A stretch of DNA of 27,766 bases from DASVWH01 sp036389715 (GTDB taxonomy: Bacteria; Acidobacteriota; Blastocatellia; Pyrinomonadales; Pyrinomonadaceae). The stretch's first letter is position 1. Every line of letters starts with the position of its first letter. The stretch spans positions 1-27,766 of the forward strand of contig DASVWH010000150.1 in assembly GCA_036389715.1 (NCBI GenBank). The letters are read 5' to 3'. Position numbers and translations under genes: made by a program. Under the pieces are notes generated by a model, which saw only the letters and a list, made by a program, of their open reading frames with translations, made no database searches and had not been told where the DNA came from. Positions 1 to 6,547 of the stretch are shown here, piece after piece.

Positions 1-404
1 CGGGCTTCCGCGGCTTCTACCTTCTCTCGCTTTTCAAGCTCAACGGCTGCCAGCTTTTCCGCAAACAGCTGGCGCTCATTGGCCAGTCGTTCCTCGGATA
101 ACTGCCGCTGCTGCTCTAGCTTCTCCTTGGCGATCTGTTCATCCTGCTCCGCCTTCTTCTGAAGAGCGGTGCTGTGCATGCTAAAGAGAGTCTGGAGCTG
201 CTTGCCGGTTTCGGTCGTTGCCGCGTCCATCCGCTGCGCCATGCTCTCAATAGCTACTTCCATCCGCTCCATGCCGCGCCCTATCTTGCCGATCTCTCTC
301 TCGACATAGACTTGTGAGGCGTAGGTTTCGGCCAGGGCGTCCACTTTGGTCTCCAGCGCGGTCACGCGATCCCGCACTGCCATGAATTCGTGCTCAAGCG
401 GCAT
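1..404 (-). CDS. coiled-coil protein, 3' end outside window
   Basis: Reading leftward from an ATG at 404 the frame stays open to the edge of the window, so at least 134 residues are encoded and the C-terminus is missing. AGGAGAG lies just upstream of the ATG. The protein starts MPLEHEFMAVRDRVTALETK and is almost wholly helical: heptad-like hydrophobic spacing near the N-terminus, then a charged Glu/Gln/Lys/Arg-rich stretch (EKLEQQQRQL, EKLAAVELEKREK) typical of a long coiled coil. There is no signal peptide or membrane segment in the visible part. It is the last visible gene of the minus-strand lysis-type operon. Function is not recognised; phage structural or membrane-associated coiled coils look like this. 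Confidence 0.8.
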   Translation of the reverse strand, partial: MPLEHEFMAVRDRVTALETKVDALAETYASQVYVEREIGKIGRGMERMEVAIESMAQRMDAATTETGKQLQTLFSMHSTALQKKAEQDEQIAKEKLEQQRQLSEERLANERQLFAEKLAAVELEKREKVEAAEA

Positions 405-426
405 CGCGTTGTCTCTCCTGGTTCTG

Positions 427-672
427 TTATCTGGCAGGCTCCGGGCCGTGACCGAGTTCGAGCAACTTGTCAGCGCCAGTGACCGCCTCGCCCCAGGTAG
501 CGGTAGCGTCGGCGAGTATCTCTTCGCGGGTCTGGCCGCTCTCCCTTATGCGCCGCTCAACCTCCTGCTCGGCGATGGCTACCAACTCGACGGCGAGCGT
601 CGCCGCCTTCTCCTGGCCGCTCAACTAGCCGAGCAGCGGAAGGAGGGCCTGTAGTCTGAGAAACAAGTCCAT
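427..672 (-). CDS. small protein with in-frame TAG after codon 15
   Basis: An ATG at 672 follows an almost ideal ribosome site (GGAGGTGA, 4 nt upstream) and encodes MDLFLRLQALLPLLG, a hydrophobic start like a short membrane anchor. Codon 16 is TAG (627-625). The same frame resumes directly with TTG at 624 and runs 65 more codons to 427: SGQEKAATLAVELVAIAEQE, then a charged helical part with RRIRESGQTREEILAD. The TTG has no ribosome site of its own. Either the gene is an 80-residue membrane-anchored protein inactivated by a nonsense mutation, or the TAG is read through, or the TTG restarts by coupling. TAG is a normal stop elsewhere here (GH25 gene, AAA+ gene), so wholesale recoding is unlikely. 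Function unknown; its place in the operon suggests a lysis-accessory protein. Confidence 0.5.
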
Positions 673-691
673 AAAGTCACCTCCAAAGGTA

Positions 692-1156
692 TTACCGGTT
701 AAGAGTCTCCTGAATCGTCTCGACGTGCCGCTGTAGGTCCTGCACGCCGGTATTCAGACGCTTCGCTATCCATGAGGGCAGGAGATTGAAATCGGAGAGC
801 AGGTCGGCGAAGGGCCTGGACACTTCGAGGAAGTTCTTGCGCAGGGCCGAGAGAGCATCGTCGGACAGCTTGCCATCGCGGTATTGCTGGTCCAGAGAGG
901 CTATCAGCGCGTTGAATCTCTGGCCGTTCGTGGCGATCAGCTTGAGCTTTTCCGCCAGGCGGTCTTTCTGCGCGAGCGAGAGCGCGTTCGCTTTGTAGAG
1001 GGCTGCGACCGTCTTCTCGGCCGTGACGGTGTCGTGCGCCAGCTCGCGGCTCGCGCCGGCCATGCGGTCGAGCTGTTTGGCGGTCGGGCAGCCGGTCAAG
1101 AGTGTGACGCAAAGGAAGAGCGCGAGCGCGGTGGCTATGTTTCTTGAAAACCTCAT
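692..1156 (-). CDS. outer-membrane-type lipoprotein, lysis cassette
   Basis: The protein begins MRFSRNIATALALFLC and has a clear lipobox, LTGC with Cys23, so it should be exported, lipidated and anchored. The mature part (about 130 residues) is helical and charged, with a run of Leu/Ala/Lys/Asp heptads (about 30-110). I chose the ATG at 1156, which overlaps the TGA of the upstream holin-like gene by one base (TGATG), with AGGAGACCC upstream; a GTG one codon earlier is possible. It follows endolysin and holin-like genes, the usual place of the spanin lipoprotein of phage lysis cassettes. Spanin-like function is inferred from order and lipobox only; at 154 aa it is longer than a typical Rz1. 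Confidence 0.75.
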   Translation of the reverse strand: MRFSRNIATALALFLCVTLLTGCPTAKQLDRMAGASRELAHDTVTAEKTVAALYKANALSLAQKDRLAEKLKLIATNGQRFNALIASLDQQYRDGKLSDDALSALRKNFLEVSRPFADLLSDFNLLPSWIAKRLNTGVQDLQRHVETIQETLNR

Positions 1157-1596
1157 CACGATGGGTCTCCTGTCTCCTGAGCCTTTGTAGACTCAGTTGT
1201 AGTGGTGATGGTCGTCACGGTTGTGGAAGAGTCGGGCTCAGAAGTCCGAGCGGCCCCGTTTGATTGTGCCGCAACGTACTGGCCCATCATCTCGGCCTTC
1301 TTCACGCTGACCGCGCCGCGCATCTGGATGTAGGCCTTGGTCAGCCAGCCGGCGATGAGCAGATAAGCGAACGGCAGGAGCTCTGCTATTCGATCAATCA
1401 GCCAGCCACGGAGAGCAGAGGCGCTCGGCTGGTTCAGATAGCCGCGGTTTTGCAGCCAGGTGAAGAGTCCAGTAAAGAAGCCGCCGACCAGCCAGGCCGC
1501 GATCAGGACCCAGAAGCTGGACGTGCTGGTCCCTGTCTTCGGAATAAGGACTGTCGGAATAGTAACGGCCGGAACAGTAGGTGCGTCTTGAGGCAT
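1156..1596 (-). CDS. two-TM holin-like membrane protein
   Basis: A 146-residue protein with two hydrophobic helices, about residues 27-48 (FWVLIAAWLVGGFFTGLFTW) and 72-90 (AELLPFAYLLIAGWLTKAY). A Pro/Thr-rich N-terminus precedes them, and the C-terminus is soluble and rich in Thr/Ser (TTVTTITTTTEST). AAGGATAGGCA precedes the ATG at 1596. It starts three bases after the endolysin stop and overlaps the lipoprotein gene. Small size, two TM segments and the position between endolysin and lipoprotein fit a holin, the pore former that releases the endolysin. I see no motif of a specific holin family, so the role rests on context. Confidence 0.65.
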   Translation of the reverse strand: MPQDAPTVPAVTIPTVLIPKTGTSTSSFWVLIAAWLVGGFFTGLFTWLQNRGYLNQPSASALRGWLIDRIAELLPFAYLLIAGWLTKAYIQMRGAVSVKKAEMMGQYVAAQSNGAARTSEPDSSTTVTTITTTTESTKAQETGDPS

Positions 1597-1599
1597 TGC

Positions 1600-2475
1600 C
1601 TATCCTTTCTCAGCCAGCAGCCGGCTGATTAAAGCGCGCGTCCGAGGTCCCACCTTGCCGTCCTCAGGTAGATGATGCGCGCGCTGGAGCGAACGCACGG
1701 CCCGCTCAGTCATGGGGCCGAAGATGCCGTCCACAGCCGAGGAGTCGAGCTTGCCGAGATGGTGGAGCGCGTTCTGGAGTTCGCGCACATCGGGGCCCCG
1801 CAGCATCGGAGACGAGAGCCTCAAGAGCCGCGGCAAAGGCTCCAGGGGTAAACCGGGAAGCCCTGCCAGGAGCCGCAGCTCGTCCTCCGAGCCGTTGAAG
1901 CGATTACGGTCGACGCGCCCGCGCACGCCCGCGCACGCGCCCTCCCCGGTGTACTGCCAGAACGCGAAGCGGTCCCAGCCGCGCGGCATCTGCGGCTCGC
2001 GGCCCCCGTAGCGTGCCACCCAGAGGGGCAACTGCCCGAGAGTGGGTAAGTTGACGTGGGTGTTCCAGAACGGCGTGTAGGTGTAGATGATGGGCTCGCG
2101 GCCGGAGAGCACGGTGATGGTCGAGACGAACTGCGAGACCCACCGGGCAATTTCGGGCTGTGACTTTCGGTCGTCGCTCTCGATGTCGAGAACGAGCGGC
2201 AGGTCGCCGGCGGAGAGCGGTCCGACGGTGCGCACGAAGAACTCGGCCTGCCTGATGGGGTCCAGGCCCGGATGCCCGAAGTGATATGCGCCGCGCAGCA
2301 GCCCCGCCTCCCTGATGCCGGGCCAGTTAAGCTCGAAGGTGGGATCGACGCGACTCAGGCCGTCAGTGGCCTTGCAGAAGGCGAAGCGGCAGCCGGAGCG
2401 GGCCACTTCCGGCCAGTCAATGACGCCCTGGTAGCGTGATACGTCTATGCCTTCGATATTTACTGCTGCTGTCAT
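1600..2475 (-). CDS. GH25 endolysin with C-terminal peptidoglycan-binding domain
   Basis: Residues 8-215 are a glycoside hydrolase family 25 (Chalaropsis-type lysozyme) domain: GIDVSRYQGVIDW near the start, then AYHFGHPG, and the catalytic DxE in LVLDIE (Asp97, Glu99), and IYTYTPFW and FAFWQYTGEG later. Residues about 225-290 are a PG_binding_1-type repeat (GPDVRELQNALHHLG, VDGIFGPMTERAVRSLQ). The enzyme should cleave the N-acetylmuramic acid to N-acetylglucosamine bond. No signal peptide is visible, so export would need the holin-like neighbour. The frame is open 117 codons further upstream, but that part overlaps a convincing Cys-rich gene and looks non-coding, so I start at ATG 2475; the ribosome site there is weak and ATG 2511 is an alternative. 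The stop is TAG. Confidence 0.85.
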   Translation of the reverse strand: MTAAVNIEGIDVSRYQGVIDWPEVARSGCRFAFCKATDGLSRVDPTFELNWPGIREAGLLRGAYHFGHPGLDPIRQAEFFVRTVGPLSAGDLPLVLDIESDDRKSQPEIARWVSQFVSTITVLSGREPIIYTYTPFWNTHVNLPTLGQLPLWVARYGGREPQMPRGWDRFAFWQYTGEGACAGVRGRVDRNRFNGSEDELRLLAGLPGLPLEPLPRLLRLSSPMLRGPDVRELQNALHHLGKLDSSAVDGIFGPMTERAVRSLQRAHHLPEDGKVGPRTRALISRLLAEKG

Positions 2476-2572
2476 AAGAGAGTTTTGCCGGTGCGCGTGT
2501 AACGCGGCCATTATGAGGGAAAGAAGAGGCCGGCCAGCGTGCGCAACCTTACGAGCAACCTTACGAGCACGT

Positions 2573-2869
2573 TTAATAATTCCCGCTCTTGAGGCGATGG
2601 CGGCGCACGTAGAGACGGTTTTTGAACTTGTGGGCCGCGCAGAGCAGGGGCTTTCTGGACCCTCTTTTGCGGGAGAGCTTTGCTCCACACTCCAGACATT
2701 CCCCGCGGCGCCGACGGCCACTGCGAAGCCTGGCCAAGCTGGCGGCCTTTGCTTTGTTCCAGAGCCCGGCGCAGGGGCGGCAACGGTCGGACGTGCCGTC
2801 CTCGCCTCTCGGCCGGCCGCAATCAATGCAAAGGCCCTGGTCTTTTCTGGTTTGTCGAAGGCTGGCCAT
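2573..2869 (-). CDS. Cys-rich zinc-binding-type small protein
   Basis: A 98-residue basic protein with several Cys pairs: CIDCGRP (14-17), CRPCAG (30-33), CLECGAKL (58-61) and LLCAAH (near 76), then a very basic end (KNRLYVRRHRLKSG). AGAGGA precedes the ATG at 2869. The spacing suggests one or two zinc ribbons binding nucleic acid; phage and plasmid genomes often carry such genes. It lies between the initiator-like gene and the endolysin gene on the same strand. No specific family is recognised, and an HNH-like or transcription-regulator role cannot be told apart. Confidence 0.65.
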   Translation of the reverse strand: MASLRQTRKDQGLCIDCGRPRGEDGTSDRCRPCAGLWNKAKAASLARLRSGRRRRGECLECGAKLSRKRGSRKPLLCAAHKFKNRLYVRRHRLKSGNY

Positions 2870-2898
2870 TTATCCTCTGGCTTTGTGGGCTGAAGTTT

Positions 2899-2994
2899 TC
2901 AACTCTTCCTTAAAAAACTATCAAGCTGTTCACCCGCAAGAACTTTCGCCGGGTCAATGCCTGCATGGGCGGCAACGGTTTTGTCAAAGCGCCA
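2899..2994 (-). pseudogene. 31-codon open tail without a normal start
   Basis: Between the initiator-like gene and the Cys-rich gene, a frame of 31 sense codons reads WRFDKTVAAHAGIDPAKVLA and then GEQLDSFLRKS before TGA. It looks like protein with sensible codon use, but follows a TGA directly and contains no ATG, GTG or TTG. An ATG sits one base out of frame (ATGG at 2995). It may be the 3' remnant of a small gene or the product of a frameshift. It could also be chance. Confidence 0.25.
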
Positions 2995-3003
2995 TCAAGG
3001 CAA

Positions 3004-3019
3004 CCCAAAATGTTTTGGC
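3004..3019. repeat. dispersed palindrome, candidate ParB site 1
   Basis: CCCAAAATGTTTTGGC: perfect six-base arms CCAAAA/TTTTGG around a TG centre. It abuts the TAG stop of the initiator-like gene. It is one of six related sites in the window (see the finding on these palindromes). Confidence 0.55.
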
Positions 3020-3960
3020 TAACCGCTCAGCCGCGGCGCATCGAGCGAGAGGCGGTTCTGCTCGTACTCGGCCTGGAGACGCTCGGTCTCTTGGTCGAGT
3101 CTGGGGTGCTCGCACTTTTTCACGCCCCTGGCTCTGCCCTCCGGCGTATCGCCAAACGGGTAGGTGAAATTCTGTCCGCGGCAATCCGGGCATAGGGAAG
3201 TATCACGCTCCGGAGTGCCCGGGGCGGCCGGTTTCTTCAGCTCCCGCTGGCGCTTGAGGAAGGCGGCATCGTAAGTCCCCCTGCGGGCTTCGAGTGTCAT
3301 GGCGTAGCGCTCGGGGAACTTTATCCCGACCATGTTGCCAGCGATGCGGATGCGCTCTTCGTCGCAGAGCTTTGAGCCGTGAGGCGTGGAACACACACAC
3401 ACACAGCCCTTGCCGGTCGCGCGCGCGACGGTGTGTGTGTGTTCAGTGGTTGGTTCAGTACTTGGTTCAGTAATAGAAGGGGGATGCTCATTTTGTCGCC
3501 CTTTAGGGTCAGTTTTGTCACCCTTTAGCGGTTCGTTTTGTCGCCCTTTCTCGCCTTCAAAGAGTGGCATTTTGTCCACCTTTGGGTCTGATAAAGGAAG
3601 GCATTCTGTCGCTCTTTTCTTTTCCTGTCGTTTCTGAACCTTGGCCCGCCTGATCTCTTCCCTGACCTCCGACCAGGCTCTCTTCTTCACTCCCCTGGAG
3701 ATGTCGATCCTGTACTCGAGCTCACGCCCGCGCCCTCCTTCCGCGTTGATCACGGGGACGATTAGGCCCCTCTCTTCGAGCTGGCGCAGCAGGCGCTGGA
3801 CGCTCCTGCGGTCATAGCCTGTCTTCCAGGCGAGGTAGTCCACGCCGGGGTAGCAGTTGGTCCCGTCGTCGTGCGCATTGTCGGCAAGAGCCAGCAGGAC
3901 CGATTGCAGCTTGTTCGGCAGGTCGAGCTCCCAGACCTGCCCTGTCAGTTTTGCGCTCAC
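3019..3960 (-). CDS. winged-helix replication-initiator-like protein with Cys-rich tail
   Basis: This 313-residue protein has an N-terminal helix-turn-helix/winged-helix region (about 1-95: VWELDLPNKLQSVLLALADN, then YLAWKTGYDRRSVQRLLRQLEERGLI), the arrangement used by DnaD-like and plasmid initiator proteins (helix-turn-helix domain, PF13730 type). A low-complexity linker (about 125-200) repeats KGRQNE/KGDKTDP and TEPSTEPTTE. The C-terminal motif is CPDCRG, YPFGDTPEG, then KKCEH (Cys257, Cys260, Cys283, His285), likely one zinc site. The start is GTG at 3960 behind AAGGAAG. The protein encoded at 24620-25603 has the same plan: winged helix, repetitive linker, C-x2-C...C-x-H tail. A role in replication initiation or its control is inferred; a transcription factor is the alternative. 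Confidence 0.7.
   Translation of the reverse strand: MSAKLTGQVWELDLPNKLQSVLLALADNAHDDGTNCYPGVDYLAWKTGYDRRSVQRLLRQLEERGLIVPVINAEGGRGRELEYRIDISRGVKKRAWSEVREEIRRAKVQKRQEKKRATECLPLSDPKVDKMPLFEGEKGRQNEPLKGDKTDPKGRQNEHPPSITEPSTEPTTEHTHTVARATGKGCVCVCSTPHGSKLCDEERIRIAGNMVGIKFPERYAMTLEARRGTYDAAFLKRQRELKKPAAPGTPERDTSLCPDCRGQNFTYPFGDTPEGRARGVKKCEHPRLDQETERLQAEYEQNRLSLDAPRLSG
3389..3442. repeat. CA/GT inverted repeat around a GC palindrome
   Basis: GAACACACACACAC (3389-3402) is exactly complementary to GTGTGTGTGTGTTC (3429-3442). The 26-nt loop holds a perfect 12-bp palindrome, GTCGCGCGCGAC (3416-3427). The whole lies inside the initiator-like gene, where it encodes the odd strings TEHTHT and CVCVC. It could extrude as a cruciform or be a product of slippage. 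Confidence 0.7.
3491..3585. repeat. four iteron-like direct repeats inside the initiator-like gene
   Basis: TTTTGTCRCCCTTTAG-type copies begin at 3491, 3513, 3537 and 3570 (the last is the most diverged). Starts are 22, 24 and 33 nt apart, so the first three are near two helical turns apart. They encode the KGDK/KGRQNE repeats. Spacing and location in a replication-type gene resemble iterons, but a purely protein-level repeat is equally possible. Confidence 0.5.
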
Positions 3961-4016
3961 GCTTTAACTTCCTTCATGCCAGCGGGTGAAAAATACGTGA
4001 TAAAACTCTTGCCCCT

Positions 4017-4235
4017 TCAGTTCCCTGCGCACGCTCCGGCCTCCTCGATGCGGATGGCCGAGTAGGCGGCGTTGCGCCAGGTTCTCTCGCCGTCAACCAA
4101 GAACTGGACCTGGAGCGTGTCGTTCGGGCCGACGCGGGCTCGAAGGATTCGCTGGTCGCAGGAGAAGCCGGGGATGCGTGCGTAAACTTGTGCGCCAGCT
4201 TTAATGGCTTTATTGATTTCCGTGCAGGTTGTCAT
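4017..4235 (-). CDS. hypothetical 72-aa protein
   Basis: The start codon overlaps the stop of the upstream C2H2 gene (ATGA, 4232-4235), so the two are translationally coupled. The product (MTTCTEINKAIKAGAQVYAR...) has a helical start followed by alternating beta-type sequence (QRILRARVGPNDTLQVQFLV), compatible with a small SH3- or OB-like barrel. No family is recognised. It sits in the minus-strand operon upstream of the initiator-like gene, separated from it by 56 nt. Confidence 0.6.
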   Translation of the reverse strand: MTTCTEINKAIKAGAQVYARIPGFSCDQRILRARVGPNDTLQVQFLVDGERTWRNAAYSAIRIEEAGACAGN

Positions 4236-4492
4236 CGTTTGCGCCTCGCCTGGTGATAGTCCGGAACATGCTTCGTGATGATGTCGGCCAGGGTTAGCCG
4301 GTCAGCTTCGTTCCACCCTTCCAGCCCCATGTAGCCATCCTTGATTCGCCCGTCTATGTAAGTTAATACCTCGTTCACGGCCTTCATTGAGCGCAGCTGC
4401 GCCGGCGGGGCGTAGCCGGGCCGGTGAACCGACTGGTGGTCGGCGACCGCCTTTGCCGAGACAAAGGAGCGCGTGCATTTATGGCACTTCAT
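4232..4492 (-). CDS. small C2H2 zinc-finger protein
   Basis: The N-terminus is a textbook C2H2 finger: CHKCTRSFVSAKAVADHQSV with Cys3, Cys6, His19 and a second His four residues on (C-x2-C-x12-H-x3-H). The remaining 60 residues are helical and charged with a basic end (YHQARRKR). The ATG at 4492 overlaps the TGA of the preceding gene (ATGA), and its own TGA overlaps the next ATG, so three genes are coupled. C2H2 fingers are uncommon in bacteria outside the Ros/MucR type, and this one is shorter. Likely a DNA- or RNA-binding regulator; target unknown. Confidence 0.65.
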   Translation of the reverse strand: MKCHKCTRSFVSAKAVADHQSVHRPGYAPPAQLRSMKAVNEVLTYIDGRIKDGYMGLEGWNEADRLTLADIITKHVPDYHQARRKR

Positions 4493-4719
4493 TTCGCCCG
4501 ATCCGCTTCCTTTATCAGTCGAGCTATGGCACAGCCGCGCCGGTGCTCGACGAGCGAAAGATTAACCTGGCAGTCTGGGCAGATGCGCGGCCTGCGCTCC
4601 CATTCGAAGATGACGGGAAAGCACGGGACGAGGCAGATCACCAGCTTCGGCTCCTCCTCGCTCAAGTAGAAGCCTACCCAGAAGTCCCGCCAGTAGAATT
4701 TGACCCTTATCTTGAGAAT
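4489..4719 (-). CDS. 76-aa protein, probable ATT start
   Basis: The frame reads ILKIRVKFYWRDFWVGFYLS, then an aromatic/beta part and CPDC (residues about 50-53), ending IKEADRAK. Its TGA overlaps the ATG of the C2H2 gene. No ATG, GTG or TTG is available: the only codons with a ribosome site (AGAGG, 8 nt upstream) are ATT at 4719, with a CTG eight codons earlier but lacking a site. The wording MKIRVKFYWRDFWVG... is the natural start of a small family of this kind, which supports ATT. The Cys pair could join a zinc site with His or Cys further on (CPDC...EHRRGC). Function unknown. Confidence 0.5.
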   Translation of the reverse strand: MLKIRVKFYWRDFWVGFYLSEEEPKLVICLVPCFPVIFEWERRPRICPDCQVNLSLVEHRRGCAIARLIKEADRAK

Positions 4720-4753
4720 GGCTAACGCCTCTTTCGTTATCAGACCCTAGGAA

Positions 4754-4769
4754 CCTAAAATGTTTTGGA
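4754..4769. repeat. dispersed palindrome, candidate ParB site 2
   Basis: CCTAAAATGTTTTGGA, matching the site at 3004 in all core positions but one. It lies in the promoter region upstream of the 4719-1 minus operon, so bound protein could also repress that operon. Confidence 0.5.
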
Positions 4770-4829
4770 AGTCAGCCTATACAAATCAACCTTCCTTAAA
4801 ATCCTCTGATCGTCTATACTCCGCTCACT

Positions 4830-5276
4830 ATGGGACACATCGAAACAGGCGAAATCGGAGCACCAGGTATCTGTGCCGGACAAATAGAATCACCAGGAGT
4901 CCGCAGCATCTTCACTCCTGGCTTGTTTGGCAACATCGGAGTTCCTGGCATGTTCACCGGTAACATAGAGATGGGGCTGTTCGGCGATATGCAGAACCCT
5001 GGCATCTTCACTGGTGACATCGGAGTGCCAGGTATATTCGCCGGACAGATAGGGTCACCAGCAATCAGGAACAAGCCCACTGCTGGATTGTTCGGCGAGA
5101 TACCGATGCCAGGCATATTCACCGGCAACATCGGGATACCGAGTATATTCGCTGGCGAAATAGAGATGGGGTTATTTGGTGGCATCGAGATGGGCCTGTG
5201 TGGCGACATCGAATTCCCTGGCATATTCGTCGGTGATATAGAGATGGGCTTGTTCGGCGACATCGAATTTCCGTAA
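4830..5276 (+). CDS. glycine-rich tandem-repeat protein (opposite strand also open)
   Basis: The 148 residues are nearly all built from 8-10-residue repeats such as PGIFTGDIGV and EMGLFGDIEF, with Gly, Ile and Phe at fixed spacing. This suggests a solenoid or beta-roll rather than a globular enzyme. The array fills the ORF from first to last codon. A TATACT (4815-4820) lies ten bases before the ATG and there is no ribosome site, so a leaderless message is possible. The minus strand is also open over 4814-5290 (Pro/Ser/Asn/Met repeats such as NMPGTPMLP) from a TTG overlapping the stop of the AbrB-like gene. Third codon positions coincide in the two frames, so synonymous drift cannot choose the strand. 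I favour plus slightly because GHIETG resembles the mature start (GNIETG) of the exported peptide at 6548. Confidence 0.45.
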   Translation: MGHIETGEIGAPGICAGQIESPGVRSIFTPGLFGNIGVPGMFTGNIEMGLFGDMQNPGIFTGDIGVPGIFAGQIGSPAIRNKPTAGLFGEIPMPGIFTGNIGIPSIFAGEIEMGLFGGIEMGLCGDIEFPGIFVGDIEMGLFGDIEFP

Positions 5277-5286
5277 GCGGGCGCAT

Positions 5287-5604
5287 TCAACGATCTTCCC
5301 CTTGCAGCTTCTTCCTGACAGCCTCATCCAAAGGCTCAAGCTCTACGGCCAGACCTGTCTCAGAGGGCCGCTCTTGGTCCACTGCCGGGGCCTTCGCTCG
5401 CTCCAAGCTCACGATCACGTACCTGCCCCTGAGAGCTGCGAGCGCCCTGGCCGTCTCGCACCCGCCCTCGAAGATCAACTTGTCGCTGGGGCCTGCGCCG
5501 AGCCAGTCTCTGACCGTTGAGGGCACGCGTGCGCGCGAGCCGTTACCCTTGCCGTCGCCGACGAATGCCACCTCTGCTTGTATGCGCTTCTCCTTCTCCG
5601 CCAT
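5287..5604 (-). CDS. AbrB/SpoVT-like DNA-binding protein
   Basis: A 105-residue protein. Residues about 12-70 resemble the swapped-hairpin AbrB fold: a first strand (AEVAFVGDGKG), SRARVPSTVRDWLGAGPSDK, then LIFEGG and a strand ending RYVIVSLERA. The R-x-VPxxVRDxLG...DKL pattern matches the AbrB consensus for small regulators and antitoxins, though the usual first strand is extended here. The acidic C-terminus (VELEPLDEAVRKKLQGED) may be a partner-binding tail. It starts directly after the TAA of the 39-aa membrane gene. No toxin neighbour is obvious, so a transcription or plasmid regulator is more likely than an antitoxin. Confidence 0.5.
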   Translation of the reverse strand: MAEKEKRIQAEVAFVGDGKGNGSRARVPSTVRDWLGAGPSDKLIFEGGCETARALAALRGRYVIVSLERAKAPAVDQERPSETGLAVELEPLDEAVRKKLQGEDR

Positions 5605-5724
5605 TTAGCCTCCGTAATAGAGCAACACGCCGGCGCAGATCGCTCCGAGCAGCAGCCACAGGCCGAGGCAGTGCCGTCTCTTCTCTCTCGGCGTTACTTC
5701 GTGGCCGTCGAATAGCTCAAACAT
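5605..5724 (-). CDS. 39-aa single-TM membrane peptide
   Basis: Behind a strong site (GAGGTGA, 4 nt before ATG 5724) a short frame encodes MFELFDGHEVTPREKRRHC and then one hydrophobic helix (LGLWLLLGAICAGVLLYY) ending GG. Its TAA is followed at once by the ATG of the AbrB-like gene, so the two are probably cotranslated. The positive REKRRH before the helix predicts the N-terminus inside. Function unknown; a type I toxin-like or small membrane regulator are possibilities I cannot separate. Confidence 0.6.
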   Translation of the reverse strand: MFELFDGHEVTPREKRRHCLGLWLLLGAICAGVLLYYGG

Positions 5725-5778
5725 GGTCTCACCTCGACGCCAGCCTTCCTTATTCCTCAGAAGCTCATAGCTGACATT

Positions 5779-6483
5779 TCACCGTGCCATGTAGTCGGCC
5801 GACGCCTTCATCTGCGTCCTTAACGCAATCTCAAATAAGCGCTTCTCTCCATGCCGGATTAAGACGGGTAGGGTGGGCGCGATCAGGCCGATGGCATCGA
5901 GAGGGCGACCTTCCTTGAGACAGATTCTCGCCTCCGTCTCGTCCACCTGCGCAAGCTTGACCGGCCGCTCTCCGAAGTAAGCTCGTGCGATCTTCAGGTG
6001 CTCGCGCGCCTCATCGGTCCGACCTAAATCAGACAGGGCCACCGCGATGTTGTTCTCCACGTCGCCTGCCCCTTCCATGTCCCCTGCCTGCTGGTAATAG
6101 CTGCTGGCTTTGGCGTATTCCGTCAGCGCCCTGCCCAGGTAGTCCGGCAGACTCTCCCTGCTGGCGATCTCTTCATAGGTGATGCCGAGGCCGCTATGCA
6201 GCCTGGCCTTGAGGATTTCAGCGGAACAATCGCGGGCGAGCAGGAGGGATTCGAGGTGGATTCTTAACGACTCGTAGAAGTTCCCGGCATAGCGCTCGAC
6301 CATCGCGAGCAGGTTGTGGCATTCGAGTGAATTATCAACGTCCGACTCGGCGAGAGCGGCCAATCTTTCCGCGAGATACTTTCTGGCCTCTTCGAGCTTC
6401 CCTTCCTCGCAGAGACACATGAGGAAGGTGCGCGTTGGCGTCGTTATAAATTCGCGGTTTTTTATAATGGCTAAATCGTCCAT
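5779..6483 (-). CDS. TPR-repeat protein
   Basis: A 234-residue all-helical protein with several tetratricopeptide-like pairs: LCEEGKLEEARKYLAERLAA (about 24-43), CHNLLAMVERYAGNFYESLR (about 55-75), ALTEYAKASSYYQQAGD (about 123-139), NNIAVALSDLGRTDEAREHL (about 148-167). There is no signal peptide, so it should be cytoplasmic. No HTH is present, unlike transcriptional SARP/LuxR TPR regulators. It is divergent from a small exported peptide gene (6548), 64 nt apart. That arrangement recalls TPR receptors paired with exported peptides (Rap-Phr, AimR families), but the N-terminal effector domain of those families is not apparent. Confidence 0.7.
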   Translation of the reverse strand: MDDLAIIKNREFITTPTRTFLMCLCEEGKLEEARKYLAERLAALAESDVDNSLECHNLLAMVERYAGNFYESLRIHLESLLLARDCSAEILKARLHSGLGITYEEIASRESLPDYLGRALTEYAKASSYYQQAGDMEGAGDVENNIAVALSDLGRTDEAREHLKIARAYFGERPVKLAQVDETEARICLKEGRPLDAIGLIAPTLPVLIRHGEKRLFEIALRTQMKASADYMAR

Positions 6484-6547
6484 AAAAACTCACAATCCGA
6501 GCGCTTTAACAATCCGGGCGCGCGCCCATCCCAGAGGAGAGAATCAA

